This document shows positions 1 through 13,251 of a stretch of 64,000 nt of DNA, piece after piece (within the stretch, counting starts at the first letter, position 1; every line of letters begins with the position of its first letter). The notes under the pieces were generated by a model. It made no database searches and was not told where the DNA came from. It saw nothing but the letters and a program-made list of their open reading frames with translations. This DNA is from Girardinichthys multiradiatus (lineage: Eukaryota > Chordata > Actinopteri > Cyprinodontiformes > Goodeidae), in contig NC_061800.1 of the NCBI RefSeq assembly GCF_021462225.1, positions 18,336,749 to 18,400,748 on the forward strand, in the 5' to 3' direction. Both the position numbers and the translations under genes were made by a program.

Positions 1-559
1 GGGGATGGTGTTCAGAGTGACGGCTGCATTAAATTAGTGGAGTGCATGACTAAGGCCTAATCCATACCTCCCAGATGCTTTAGTGTCCACTCAACAGAGA
101 AGCCTGTGTGACATGTGCCATTACCATTTGTACACACCTGCTATGGTCCACTAGGACTCTCATCAATCGAAAGGATGCAGCCCAGATTTTTGTGATTGCC
201 TTGACTATGTGTATTGACAGCGACAACACATGTACAAAGGATGGTGCCATTCACAAAACAAAAAATGCAGGATCAAAAGGGACAATAACAGTGAACCTGA
301 TTTTAAGAAACAGTGTGAGACGATCTGATGGTTTCACCAGGACCGCAAGGACACAAATACCGCATTGAAATCTGGTGAGAAGTCACCTTATTCTTTCTTT
401 TAATTTATTTTCTTCTTATTCTCCTCTGAATGGAAAGTGTACAACCCAGTGCGTTAGTGCATTAATAGTTGTTGAGTTGGAAAATTGTCTCACCTGAGCT
501 TTGGATATCATGGGCCTCATAGCAGCCAAGAGGCCCATGGTAATTATTTAATGCTCTTC
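1..559. other. Intergenic, nothing recognised
   Basis: An 86-codon open frame at 108-368 has no recognisable domain. I see no gene or clear repeat. Confidence 0.4.
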
Positions 560-1100
560 TTGTGTGACCTATCAGTTTAGGTGGACAGAGATGTTTTGAT
601 AGTTTTATAGTTGCGCCATACTGTTTCAGTTGTCAGGTTCTGGGTTGCTCCAACAAGTGTTAAAAACTTGGGGAAAGTTTAGAACTTAACCCTGCTATAA
701 ACATCTCCACAACTTTCTCTGCTGTGTGTCTTGGTCTTCATGATGTTGATTGTTCACTATTGATCATTAACAAACCTGTAAGGCCTTCACAGAAACATTG
801 CATTTACACTAAGATTAAGTTACCCTCATGGGGGTTCTATTAACTAATAATGGCAGATCTGCAAGCAATTGTTTGCTCTGGATTTTATTTAGGTGTTTCT
901 GAGTAAAGGGTGCCGATTACACATGCACAACAAGCTATTCAGATTTTCATTCATCAAAAAGCATGTGTGATTTTCAAACCATTTCATTATGCACTGCTTT
1001 ATGATGGTTGATCACATACAATCTCAATAAAGTACATTGAAGTTTGTGATTGTAACATCAAAAAAGCAGGCATTAAAGGTGTATGAATACTTGTACGTGG
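560..1100 (-). repeat. Decayed Tc1-like element, 5' (transposase N-terminal) part
   Basis: Matches the 5' transposase half and terminal region of the Tc1-like relic family also seen at 11560-12935 and 48360-49800: GTCTTGGTCTTCATGATG, CCTTCACAGAAACA, and a terminal segment ACATTGAAGTTTGTGATTG followed by TATGAATACTTGTA. No coding frame is left. Orientation is inferred from the sister copy at 11.7 kb. Confidence 0.5.
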
Positions 1101-1794
1101 TGCTGTATGCCCTCATTGACAACAGCAGCTAAGAGTGATGGACGTTCTAATTTGTTGCAGCCTCTGTTAGAGCAGAACTTCTTGCTTTGAGTTTCCAAGA
1201 GGCTGACGTCAGAGTGCGTCCAGAGTGCACTGAGTCACACATATACAAGCTCTGCCCACCACCTTCTCTTTGTGTTGTTGTCCTTTGTGGCCTTGTGAAA
1301 AGGTAAAAGCATGATGTCAGATGCTCCAGACTGATGTCACGCCCAGCCACTCATCATTACACCATAGACCCAGATCTTACAGGGCTTGACCATGGACACA
1401 CCAAATAAACTCGGCTGCCTGTTCTTGATCTTTATATGCACTTTTATTTGGTGGACCTACTTGTGGGAGGATATCTGCTTGTCTGACTCACTTCATGTCT
1501 GCCTGACCACCCCCAGAACTTCAGAGTTGTGTCTTTCTCCTCCTCTTCTGTGTTTTTCTGATCATGGCTGAGGTGATGTGGTCCAGGCATGTAGCCACTG
1601 GCTAATCTGATTAGAGGGGTTCAGGCACACAGTCTCCACTCTGATCACTCCGGCCACCTGGGACTTTGGTCAAATTTGTTTGGGGAGGAGAGTCCACTTC
1701 GGGGGAAAAAATTATGAAATCTTCAGACTTGTTAGTTCTGGTTTGTGAACTTTACCGTCTTTTAACCCTGCTTTGAAATGAGTCTGCTTTTTTG
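1101..1794. other. Intergenic, nothing recognised
   Basis: No supported gene, RNA or repeat. Short open frames only. Confidence 0.4.
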
Positions 1795-2795
1795 TGCATA
1801 CCCTTTGACCTTTTTTATATTTTGATATGTTACAACCACACATGCCAATGTATTTTATTGGGACTGTATGTGAAAGACCAACATAAAATGAATTCATAAC
1901 TGTGAAGTGAAAAACAAAAGTGTTTTCAAACTAAATCTCAAGTGTTGAAAATCCTTTGGAGCACTATTAAACCTCTAGTGTGACAACTAAGCCAGCACAA
2001 CTGGACACCAACCAAGACATGGCTATCCACCTAAATTGTAAGAATGGGCAAGGAGAGAAATAATCAGAGTCATCCAAAGGCAGACTCTGGCAGAGCTACA
2101 GAGTTCCACAGCTCCGGTGGGAGAACTGTTGGCAACAATCAGTTGTGCCCTCCTAAAATCTAGCCTTTATGGATGTGTGGCAAAAAGTAAGCCTTGATTT
2201 AAAGCCATACAAGGTTTGCAGTTTGTCACAAGCCATGTAGATGACACAACAAATATGTGGAATATGGTGATGGTCAGATGAGAATAAAATGTAACTTTTT
2301 GGCTTACATGTAAAACACAATGTACAGTGGAAAACTTGCACATCAGCTGGAAAATACCGTCCTCACAATAAATCATGACAGTGCCAGCATCATGCTGTGG
2401 GGATGAGGCTGCAAAGGCTGAAAACTGGGATGGATCTCCACCTTCCCAGAGGACAATGACCTTAATCATCGGCCAGAGCTACAATGGGATGGTTTGGATC
2501 AAAGCATTTTCCTGTGTTTGAATGGGGTGCGTTGCCGTTAAAGCAAACGAACCTCAAAAAACTTGCAGCAGAAGCCGCAGCTAAAGGTGGGTCTGCAAAG
2601 GATGGACTACGTGTGGCTTAATAAAAATGCATGCAACACTTTTTACAATTTTCTTTGTGAAAAGTTTGCAAACCATGTGTCCACTGATCACATAAGCTGC
2701 AACTAAAATACATTGGAGTTTGTGATTGTAATGTGCCCTACTATAAAAAAAAACGTTATGAATGAATATTTTTGCGAGACACTGCAAGGGGATTG
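1795..2795 (+). repeat. Decayed Tc1-like DNA transposon
   Basis: Both ends are recognisable: near 1795-1910 (CATACCCTTTGACC, TTACAACCAC, TTTTATTGGGAC) and 2705-2790 (ACATTGGAGTTTGTGATTG ... GAATATTTTTGC). Between them lie plus-sense remnants of the transposase, such as GCATCATGCTGTGGGGATG at 2388 and CCAGAGGACAATGACC at 2446. Many indels; no open frame. Confidence 0.6.
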
Positions 2796-4883
2796 AGGGA
2801 GTTGAGCGAGGTCAGCGTTTCTGTCAGAGCATAAACTTTGTCCTCGTGGACTGTACAGACATGTAAATATGTGATTCCCTTGCATCAGAGAATAGAAATG
2901 TGTTCTTCGGGTCTCCAGAGGCCACACAGATGTACAAAGCATTTCATTAGGTAAGCCAGGCATTATTCCTCAGCATGTTCTGCAAATGTCCCCGAGGGTT
3001 TTGTTGAGAGCGTGTGTTGTCAGACCGCTGAGGGGGAAAAGGTGGAGAGAGGAAGAGTGCCTCTTGTCAGGAAAGAGACGAGGAAGGCTTAGACATGACA
3101 GACATCTCATTAATCACAAGACTCTCTAGGCAGTATTTGTGGACCTATATCTGCTCTCTGGAGAGGAAACCAAAGGAGTGGACTGGATTGGCAAAGGGAG
3201 GAGTGTGTTGGTTTAGTGCCGCGTTTCTTCGGTGGCTTCATTATTGCCCTTTTCCCTTTGTCATTCCCAGCTATGGTCGTGCACCATCAGCCCCTCTGGC
3301 AGCTCCATCTATGACAGGTACAGACAGAGAGAAAGACTCTTTAGGAAGCAAATCTGTCACCGTGCTAACTAAAACATGTCAGATTGAAAGTGCTGGGTGT
3401 CTAGGAGCAGCAGTACCCGTGCTGGGTGGATAGCTGATTGGAATTCAGGCTGTTACAGCGAAGTGTTTATTTCAAAGCTTCAGAGGAAGAATAGACCTTC
3501 GCAAGAGATGGAGCAGCTGGTTGTATAGGAGAATGAAAGATTGGGGGGAAGAAATCAAGGCACAGCTGAACTGTACGGCTCAGTCTGCATGTCTGTGTGT
3601 GTGTTCCTGTCCTCAGGGAAGCCTACTTCTCTCTCTAGGCTAGACTGAGCCCACCTGAGGCTCTCCCCCATCCCTGCAGCTGTTTCACTCACTGTCTTCA
3701 AATCTTACCCCCAGTCTCCATCAGTTACAGTAACTCCTGATCGCTGTATCTACAAGTCCGGCTCCTCTCACCTAGGCCCTCCAACTTGTAGTTTCATAGT
3801 GGTGTAAGGCTTGAGCCTCCGCCTGAGAGCCACATTATCGATTTGAATCATGGAAAACTATGTTGCAAAGTTACAGCTGAGCAGCTGCGGAGATAATCCA
3901 CGACCTGTAATACTCTGCGCTGATGGCTGTGGCCATGTGTTTTCAACTGAATTGAGTCCAGCTTGTAGACTGCTCCACAAGCACAGCAGTACAAATGTCC
4001 ATATAAGGCAGGAGGACCCTTTCTAACCTCCTACCTCCTCCTCCTCCACCCCATAACTCCTTTACTGAAACTAGCTCATACTGTACGCTTAACCTCCCTA
4101 AGACACACACACACACAAACAGTGCCACATTCTTAGAGCTAGAAACAGTTTAATGTTCTAGTTGCAAATTAGAAAACCACTGGGATTTGCCAATTGTTGT
4201 GGTCAGTGCCTAGGCTATAGTCGCACTGCAAGTTTGGGTTAATGTTCTTGTGTGCAGAAAACCACATAAAACAGAAGAAACTGTAAACATATATTACATG
4301 TAGACAGCATTCCTTTTTGAACATATTGTGATAAATTAACTATTCAGTGTTGCTGGATCCATTCTTAAGTGCTTGCGATGTACAGGCAGCAAGTTGGCAA
4401 AGGTTTTACATCCTGAAATTTTACTTTTCCACCTACCTTAAACTTCATACACAATAAACTCGACAAGCAGAGAAGTCTTCGGATATTGTAACTTTTTTAT
4501 TTGGGCCATGTTCAGGTTGTGTTCTGTTTAGAGCTGTCAGAGGACTCGTTTGTTCCTGAAAGCCATTTAAGATTGTTTCTCACAAGCATTATGAACTGTA
4601 GATGTGCCTTGATGAGAAGAATGGATTTTTCATCAGAGGCTGTTGTAAAGCTGGGTAAGTTAGAATGCAGAGTTGGTTGTCGATTGTACTTTTTCAAAAT
4701 CAATGTATTTAACTGGATTTATTAGAATCTATAGTTTAACATAGCTGGCTATATGAGCTAAATACTCCCGGGCTACCTTATGAAGCACACCATACTGTAC
4801 AGGTTTGGAATCCATTTGCCTTTAGAAAAGCCTTAATTTTTTTCGGCATAGATTTCTGATGTCAGAAAATTTCCACAGACGAT
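2796..4883. other. Intergenic, nothing recognised
   Basis: Contains a short CA run (4102-4117) and a CT/CCTCC-rich stretch near 4025-4050. A 112-codon open frame at 3095-3433 shows no domain and no splice context. No gene supported. Confidence 0.4.
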
Positions 4884-5100
4884 GCAACGTGGCGTAGCGG
4901 TAGAGCACACAACCCATATAAGGAGGCTTCAGTTCTCTACGCACCAGTCCCGGGTTTGAGTCTGGATCCCAGAGACTTGTGCTGCATGTCTTCCCTCTCT
5001 CTCCACCCCACTTCCTGTCTGCCTATTTCCAAAAATAACAAAAATACAGGCCACTAATGCTGCAGAAAAAGAAATCTTTAAAAGACAAATTCCTCTGAGA
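4884..5100 (+). repeat. tRNA-derived SINE
   Basis: A tRNA-like head has an A-box-like TGGCGTAGCGG at about 4890 and a B-box-like GGTTTGAGTCT at about 4952, followed by an unrelated T/C-rich body (CTTCCCTCTCTCTCCACCCC). Spacing between the boxes (about 60 nt) is longer than in a plain tRNA gene, and there is no foldable cloverleaf, so this is a retroposon and not a tRNA gene. Confidence 0.6.
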
Positions 5101-5139
5101 TTTTGGTCCATATTGACATGATATCATATGAAGTATCTT

Positions 5140-5935
5140 CAGTTCCTCCACATCCCATCAATGCTTTTTTGGATTGAAACCTGGTGACTGTGGAAGTCCC
5201 TGAGGTACAGTGAACTCATTGTCATGTTCAGGAAACCAACTTGTAAAGATTTGAAGCTTTCTGACATGGTTCAATATCCTGCTGGAAGTAGACAATAGGA
5301 GATGGCTACACTATGGTCACAGAAGGATGGACATGGTCAGCACAATACCCAGGTACGTGGTGGAGTTACATAAGGCTCAGTTGGTACTAAAGTGTGCTGA
5401 GAAACTATCCACCACACCCTTACACCACCACCAGCAGCCTAAACCGATTTAATTTTGTTTATGCCAAATTCTGACAATACCATCTGAATGTAGCAGCTGA
5501 AATAGGGGTGTGTTAGACCTGGTATCAGTTATCCAGTCTCTTATTGTTCAGTTTTGGTGAAACTGTGAATTATAGGTTCCATTTCTTGCTCTTAGCTGAC
5601 AGGGGTGGCATGTGGTGTGGTCCTCTGCTGCTGTAGCCCATCTGCTTCAAGGTTCAACATGTTGTGCATTCAGAGATGGTTATCTGCCTACCTTGGCTGT
5701 AATAAGTGCTTATTTGAGCTGCTGCTGCCTTTCTACAAACTTCAATTATTCTGACAATTCTCTGACCCCTGATATTAATATTACATTTTCATCCACATAC
5801 CGTTGTAAGTACCACTACGCATAGATGTCTAAATGCATTGAGTTATTGCCATTTGATAGATTTTTTTCACTATTTGCGTTAACAAGCAACTAAACCGGTA
5901 TATCTAATAAAGTGGCAGGTGAGTGTATAAAGCTA
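5140..5935. repeat. Decayed DNA-transposon-type fish repeat
   Basis: I recognise a widespread fish interspersed repeat from blocks such as GTGAACTCATTGTCATGTTC (5210), CACCACCACCAGCAGCC (5423), CTGCTGCTGTAGCCCATCTG (5625) and the end CTAATAAAGTGGCAGGTGAG (5907). Superfamily not assigned. About 800 bp with internal deletions; no coding frame. Confidence 0.55.
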
Positions 5936-8594
5936 TAGTAACAAAAAGTAATAAATATATACTTTGGACATCAGACAATATTGAAACTGCTTGACCTGAA
6001 GATGACCTGAACAGATATTTTCACATTATTTTCTAACCAATTACCAGCACACATTTTATGCAGGTAGCTCCTAACCAACTCCGCACATCGGGGGCTGGTT
6101 GTCTTGGCAGCGGCGCTACTGACAGGCGCATAGAGATGTTACATAATCAGCATTAGCAATACAAGTTGGAAACACTTAAGGAATATACTCCCAAACAGAG
6201 ACTGTACAGGACTATATGCAGCTGGTGATATCAAAAAAGTAAAAGAACAGTTTGTTCATTCAGCTTTCTCTACCTTATCTTCATGGCAGCCATACTGAAA
6301 ATTGAACATAAAATGCATTACTGACTTTGGTGGGACTTTTATTAGATTTTCCAATTCAAGTCAGAAATTCCAACTTACAAACCAAAACGCAACATTAACA
6401 TAAGATTTTAAAGTTCATTATATTATCAGTGAGTTTTACTTCACCATGAAATGTGACGGTGCCACCTATGAAAAAAGTAGATCAGGGTTCTCTGAAATAA
6501 AAATTAGACATTTGAGCACAAGAACCATACAGGAGCTGTTTAGTGTGGAAGTAGCATCATGGTTGGGGGTTGCTTGGCTCCTAGTTAAACTAACAAAAGT
6601 AAAAAAAAAAAATAAAAAAAAAAAGAAACCTCACACTGAATTCTCAAAAATATCTTTAAATTATTATTATATGAGTTAACACATTTTAACACCTTTAATG
6701 ACCTGACACTTGTCATGTGCTCTGCTTAAGCCCTATGGTTCTATGAAGTCCATGTCTATGATATAAAGTCCCAATCAGGAATGTAACTGTGAATACAGTA
6801 TGTGTTTGCCATCAAAATATACATCCTGAAAAAGTGTCAAAGCATTTTCCTTTAGGAGGTGCACTGGAAAGTGATCAATACCAAAGCCTGATCAACCCGC
6901 GCAAATCTGGTGGGAGGGACTGAGGAGAGTGGGAAGCAGAGTGGGAGGCAGGGATGGGTTGGAGAATGAAGATAGTGAAAAAAAAAAACATAAGCAGAGC
7001 TGATAAGCCTTCAGCAGAGGAAGTGTTGTTCTGGGCCAATTCCCCCATGGAGACCCTGCATCCCACTGCTGCCCTGCTGCAGGATGTGTCCTCGTGTGGG
7101 AATACACAAGGAATGGGGCCCCTTTTGTTTAGCGTGCGATAGGCTTCTGGTTGGCGGTCATTTGTGAGTCTTATGTGTGATGAGCTCCAGGCAGAGGCTG
7201 ATCATAGCAACACTCCAACAGTCCTTTATGGGTATGGCCCTCCTAGGAAAACAATGACTTAGCTCATAGCTGCTATCTTTCAAAGACCCTCCTTGGCCAA
7301 TGGAACACATGGTGGGCTTTCTCTGTTTTTTATTTATAAACCACACAATAACTGAATGGCTAAGAAGGGCTCTTCATTACAGCTTGCCAGCTTTTGTAGC
7401 TGGACGTACCCGAAAAAGCCAGAAAAATTCAAAAGCTTCCCTGACACCTCCCACAATGTTCCACCAGTAAGGAAGTTTTTAAGACTTGACACTTCTTTTT
7501 CTTTCTGCCACTAGTTTGTTTCAGGTTTGCAAAGAACAAGCTGCACACTGTGCTGAGAAATGCAGGTTTTGCTTTAGTTAAAGTCTCTTAGTTGGTTCTA
7601 AATACTGACTGTCTGACTGTTAAGCTGTGTGGTCTTTAATATTTTTGATGGCTACAACAACCTAAAGGAAAAAAGGTGTGTTTGTACAACATGCTGCTAG
7701 TATCAAACTACATCCAGATGAAAAGAAATGGCTTCTCGCAAATGTTACATGTATGCTCCATAGGTTATGCGTAAATTGCTTTAATGAGAACGAAAAAAAA
7801 TTAAACATCCATCTGAAAATGGCTGGGTGCGAGGAATTCTCTGACAATAAAATGCAGACAATCTACACAGAGGGGTTTGACTTTCAGCACTTTTGTAAAA
7901 ACATGTAGAACTGTTGCTCGAAATGTTTTAAAAAACAACAAAGTCAGATTTGTTGGCAATAAGACACAGAGAAATAATTAATAGCACAAAACAAAAAAAA
8001 TCTAGTAGATTCTTTAAGATGAGGTGATCATAGATCATAGATGATGAAAAGCCAGAGCAGCAGAGCCACAGGCTGATCACCTCCTGCCACATTGTTTTAA
8101 TGCAGCAATTAAGGCAAAATGAGCAACAACTAAGTATTGAATACAGACACTGTACAATATATGGACTTATGTTTCAGCATTTCTATATTAAAAATCTTTT
8201 TACTTTGTCTTATTAAGATATATTATGAGAAACATAATTTAGTGTTTTACGTTTTTGAAATAAATTACTAAAATAAATTAACATTTCAATAACATTGTGT
8301 TTTATTGCAAAGCGCTTATACAGCGTTGAGAGGGCCTTTCAAATGAATTTCAACCAACCACATTCTGCATTCTGTGGAGAAAGAGTCAAGGGAATTATAT
8401 GTCCTCTCTTTAATTTTGAATTGTCAGCCTTTTAGAAAAGATGATAACAAAAACAGCATGAGAAAGAAGAGACCAAACAATAAAATCCGGATTAGAGAAT
8501 TCCTTCTTTGGAGAAATTACAACATAATCAGCATTCTCAATCAAAGCTAGTGAAATTGGTCTCCTTTATGTCACCGCTAACGTTGTGTAATTAG
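5936..8594. other. Intergenic, nothing recognised
   Basis: AT-rich flank with several A-runs (6600-6623, 6978-6988). No gene, RNA or clear repeat. Confidence 0.4.
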
Positions 8595-9240
8595 GAGAGG
8601 AGGTGTGGTATGCCAAAACACACCAGCAGGCCCAAATCTGAAAAATAAAGAAGCAGATGAAAGTTTTGGAATGGCCAATTAAAGTGCAGACTCAAACTTG
8701 ATTGAGATTCTCTGGGATGACCTTAAACTGACATCCACGTTTCTGCCACAACTTCCTACTTTCAAGGAGCATGGAGAAGGACAAAGAGCTGATGAGGTGA
8801 TTTGAAATACAGAGGAACCAACCTCATTGTTAATAAAGTTTGTTACTCTGTATTTCAAGTGTTGCTGGAGTCTTCACCTCACAACACCTTAAACTGGCCA
8901 TTCATGCTTACAAGCCCCTCAACATGCCTGAATTAAAAATAATTCTGCAAAGAATAGTGGACCGAAATTCCTCCACAGAGATTCACTGTCAGTAATCAGA
9001 AATACTGGAAGGGACGTAGCTGTCAACAAGGGTGGCACAATTATTTATTAGGTTTAGGGGATGATTACTTCAGTTCCTGTTAGCTTTGATAGCATTTTCC
9101 CTCCTCAGTCAGGTCATCTTTCTTGACAGCAAAATTTGGTTTGTTGGAAATATTTAAGTGTGACGAAAAAAAGCAACAGAGAGCAAATACTTTTTCAAAG
9201 CACTTCGTGATGGGACTTTATTTCACAAACTACACTTAAA
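8595..9240 (+). repeat. Decayed Tc1-like element, 3' part
   Basis: Plus-sense remnants of the end of a Tc1 transposase (GGAATGGCCAATTAAAG ... GATTGAGATTCTCTGG at 8670-8718, matching the [13 protein letters not shown] block) and a terminal region with AAATACTTTTTCAAAGCAC at 9185. Heavily mutated. Confidence 0.45.
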
Positions 9241-9253
9241 AACTAATTTCATG

Positions 9254-9785
9254 TACACTACCGGTCAAAGGTTTTAGATACATTGTCTCACTTAATGGGT
9301 CTCTTTATTTTCAAGACTATTTACATTGTAGATTCTCACCAAAGGCAACAAAACTGTGAATGAAAACACATGGAATTATATAGTAAACAAAGCGTGAAAT
9401 ACCTCTAAACATTTTTATGTTTCAGATTCTTCCAGAGAGCCACCCTTTGCTTTAATTACTGCTTTGCTCTCTTAGCATTCTCTCCATGAGCTTCATGAGG
9501 CGGTCACCTGAAATGGTTTTCCAAAAATCCTTGAAAGAACTTCCAAGAAGTTCATTGAGAGACGGCCAGAAGTTAATATTTCAGTCATCACAGCAAAGAG
9601 TGGCTACTATAAGGAACCTAAAAGAAATGTTTCATTTTAAGTTATTTTACTATTTTTTGTGTGCTATATAACTTTGTGTTCATTCACTTTTGATGCCTCC
9701 ACTGATAATCTACATATAATGTAAATAGTCATGAAGATAACCATTAAATGAGAAAGGCATTCTGAGACTTTTGACCTGTAGTGTA
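9254..9785. mobile_element. Non-autonomous Tc1-like element (532 bp)
   Basis: Imperfect terminal inverted repeats TACACTACCGGTCAAAGG and, on the other strand, TACACTACAGGTCAAAAG bound the segment, with TA at each end. Subterminal sequence (GGTCTCTTTATTTTCAAGAC, CACCTGAAATGGTTTTCC) is related to the larger Tc1-like element at 42495. The internal transposase region is deleted, so this is a MITE-like derivative. Confidence 0.7.
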
Positions 9786-11559
9786 TCTGTGGCCAGACAC
9801 AAAACAATGTGGCAGAGGCTTTAACTTACTGCAGCCACAGAAATTATTTGTAGCAAATTATAATTTTTGCTTATATTTATTTATTTATATATTTCACATT
9901 TTTATTAATAAAAGCTCACTGTTTATATTTGCTAACTTGCTCTGGAGATAATTTTGCTTCACACAGCAGAGCAGCGAGTCACACATGATTGGGAACAGAA
10001 CAACAATTTGATTAAATTTTACTTGTGTACACAGCTGAATCTTTAACTTCTAGTAAGGGATTTAAAAAAAAAATGTTCTTTAATATTTTTTTTTGCCCAA
10101 TATGAAAATGTACTTCTGCTTGCCCAAGTTGCTGATAAAAGAAAAACTCATACTAATAAAAAGCCTTTATATGTGCTCTTTGTGCATGTCAGAGCTTACC
10201 TTGGTCTTTTAAGCAATGATGTTTTCAGTTAAAGGCTACGTCCTAACCTTGGAGTGCTGAAGGAACATAATTTATTTTTTTGATCTCATGCTGGGAAGGA
10301 AATACATTGAGACGAGCAGACAGAAAACAAGGCAAGGTGAGGTTTATTGATGTATTCAAGACAGTTTCTTTGCTTCAGTGTAGCCCTCATGTTGATACTT
10401 TAAACACAGTGATGCAAACACTAATTAGGAATGAAGACGTAGAGCCTTCACTGACCCCAACAGTGTGATTCTGACAGAACATAGGCTGAAATCTTTGACA
10501 GTTCTATAGATCATGTACAGGGTTCCAATACAGTCTGAAAAAGCATGAAATTTAGGTATTTTCCAGGTCTGGATAAACTATGGAGTATTGAGCTTCATCC
10601 ACGCGCCCATTTATTCATCTTCAAGCCATTCTTCTATCATTTAGACCATTCACTTTTCCACTTGTTGGACCGTCCATCCATCCATCAGTTTTCGCAGGTT
10701 CGATATAAGCCTGGCAAGTGTAAAAATCTAACAACTCATAAATCTCTTGTTAAATTTTAAATAAACACATTAGAAATAGGCTGAAAGGTCAGAAAACTGA
10801 AATTGTTGTCTTCAGTACTGGATTTCGACATGAAATGCATAGGAACCCTGTATACAGAGCATTGTGTAGCAAAGGAAAATAAAAATTATGTGATGATGAA
10901 AAATGACCTGACATATTTTTTATCGAGTACTCAAGTCTTTGTGACCAATATTTGGCATTTCTTCAAATAATCGTTAAAGCAACACCTAAAAATAAAATGC
11001 GAGACAGACGCGGTGAAAGAACTCATAAAAGTTAAATTACACCACTAAATTTGGATGAATTGATCCATATATTTCCAGGAAATACAGCACATCTTTGGGT
11101 CAATGGTCTTATGACCAAGATGCACAAATACTGCAGTAATCCAAACTACAGGTGAAGGCTTAGTTCCTCTCCATCGCATGCATCCTATAAAAGTTGTTGG
11201 TTTAAAAAAAAAAAAAACAAGCGATTTGATATGTTTTGCAGGGTAAATCCATGCAATTCATTTTTCAATTACAACTCAATCGACACAAGAGAAACCTGTT
11301 TTAGTCGGGACCTTCAGGCCTTATTTACATAACAGCTAATAACATCTTGTGTGAATTAGCTGATATAACTCACAAGTAAAGAGGTACGGCAGGCTTGTGC
11401 GTATGATTACTAAACAAACATGCTGAGAGGGCAACTCAAGTGTCCTTAGGCTCATTTTAGCTCCTTTCCTCTTTCTCTGTTCACCTAAACTCTCGAGTTT
11501 TAGACATGTGACAAACAGCCTCGTATCTTACTGAAATCTTAACCCCAATAAAAGGCCCT
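9786..11559. other. Intergenic, nothing recognised
   Basis: AT-rich sequence with no supported gene or repeat. Confidence 0.4.
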
Positions 11560-11709
11560 TCAAAAGTATTCATGTCTAATGAACGTTTTTATATTTTGTC
11601 ACATTACAACCACAAGCTTTTAAAAAAAAAAACATTTGTTTAATAATAAAAATCAGAACAATGCGCATTTGTATTCATCTTCCCTGAGAGCATCTGGGAA
11701 AATCAGTTA

Positions 11710-12021
11710 TCAAGTGTTGCCACAGATTCTCCATTGATTTAGGTCTGGAGTTTGATTGAGTCGTTCTAACACATGGATCCTGAACCATTCCATTGTAGTT
11801 GTGGCTGTATGTTTAGGGTTGTTGTCCTGCTGGTAGGTGAACGTCCACCTCAGTCTCAAGCATTTTACAGCTTTCCTCCTGCGTTTTAGCCGTACATAAA
11901 TTCTAACCAGCATCTTGATCCTGCTAAGGACAGGCATTCCAACAGTATGATGCTGCCACCACCATGTTTCAGAATGGGGATGGTGAGTAGGGGGATTTGC
12001 AGTTTTACGTTTCCACCTCAT
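11710..12021 (-). pseudogene. Tc1-like transposase fragment
   Basis: The 103-codon frame contains YQQDNNPKHTA, the second catalytic Asp block of Tc1 transposases, and QTPDLNQWR, a decayed form of the SPDLNPIE block that should carry the catalytic Glu; here the Glu is lost. Upstream parts of the protein (DNA-binding domains, first Asp) are out of frame. Confidence 0.7.
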
Positions 12022-12483
12022 ATTTTACATGTTGATCAAAAAGCTGAATCCTGGTCTCATCTGACTAGAACACTGGCTGCTGTATCTCCTACTTGGATGG
12101 TGGAAAATGCAAACAGTACTACTAATTGGTTTCTTCCAACAATAGCTTTTCTTCTCGTCACTCTCACCTAAAAGCTAGGTATGCTTAGTGGACGACTAAA
12201 AGTTGTCCTTTCAATATCAAATCCACCTTAAATGTGGATCTCTGCAGCTCCTTCAGACTTACTATGGGCCTCTTGGCTGTTTGTCTGAATAATGCTTTCA
12301 TGAAGACCAGTCACGATGCTGTTTGTTCTCTAAGAACCCTCAAAAACCTTCACTGGACAGCTGTACAGTTGTGAGGATAAACTACAGATAGCTAATTATG
12401 TGACTTCTGGAGACATCTGGTTGCACTGTAATTTGTTTAGGGGTATTACGGTACACAGATTGTACTAAAAATGGATATACATT

Positions 12484-12810
12484 GTTAGTCGAAAGGCAAG
12501 AAGGTCCCCGGTTCGAATTTCCGTCTGGGCTCTTGCTCTTTCTGCATGGAATCTGTATGTTCTCCCCATGCTTGAGTGGGTTCTACCCAGGAACTCGGAC
12601 TTCCTCCAACTGTCCAAAAACATGACTGTTACCTAGTAGTTAATTGCTCTCTGTAAATTGCCCTGTATGTCTCTGTGTTGCCCTGTAATGGACCGGCAAC
12701 GTGTCCAGGGTGTACCCCACCTCTCCATCCAATGACCATTGGACATTGCACCAGTCCCCTCCCCACAACCCTGCAAGGAAAAACGGGAATAGACGATAGA
12801 CGAATGTTTC
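12484..12810 (+). repeat. tRNA-derived SINE-like repeat, copy A
   Basis: Head GCAAGAAGGTCCCCGG with a B-box GGTTCGAATTTC at 12510, then the fish-wide body CTGCATGGAATCTGTATG, TCCAAAAACATGACTG, TGTCCAGGGTGTACCCC and a 3' end AGACGATAGACGAATG. Inserted inside the Tc1 relic, so it is younger. The same family lies at 51175-51535 (minus) and 41610-41726 (minus, partial). Confidence 0.65.
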
Positions 12811-12935
12811 ATTTTCGTTCCATTTTACAATTATATGTTACTTTGTATTGATATGTCACATTAAATCATGAGAAAATATATTGATGTTTGCATCGAGACA
12901 AAATGTGAAACAGTTAAATGGCTGTGAATACTTCT

Positions 12936-13251
12936 GAGAGGCAACTAAAGTAGTGCCAGGCAGAGCTTTTTTTGTTTGTAAGTGCAGCAGGTCGTACATT
13001 CAGATCACGTCCCAACCTCAGTCTGTTTAGTCTGCGCCTCCTGGGGAGCGCGAGTTCTGCCTCAGAGTCTGAAGGCGGTGCTAAAAAAGAGACGTCTGCA
13101 CGGCCAGGAAACTGAAGAGGCAGACGACCTGACATCCTGCCTGAGATGCAGAAGAAATGTTTCTTCCTACAGAAAACAGCACGTTCCGAACAGATCTGTA
13201 AGGTCTCTAGTGGTGCTACACTCTAGATCTGCTGATTATTAATGCCGATCT
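12936..13251. other. GC-richer flank, nothing recognised
   Basis: A block of higher GC around 12985-13140 has open frames on both strands without any recognisable domain. Confidence 0.35.

Larger units (their letters stand above)
11560..12935 (-). repeat. Decayed Tc1-like element interrupted by a SINE
   Basis: Ends near 11565 (AGTATTCATGTCTAATGAAC) and 12930 share the family's terminal consensus. The interior reads as a Tc1 transposase on the minus strand, and the copy is split at about 12484-12805 by a tRNA-derived SINE. Indels throughout; inactive. Confidence 0.6.

Noticed and set aside
3095..3433. 112-codon open frame in the downstream flank
   Set aside because: No recognisable domain, no splice context, and of a length expected by chance in a 64-kb window.
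4884..4965. Possible tRNA gene
   Set aside because: A- and B-box-like motifs are present but too far apart, no cloverleaf forms, and an unrelated body follows; it is a SINE.
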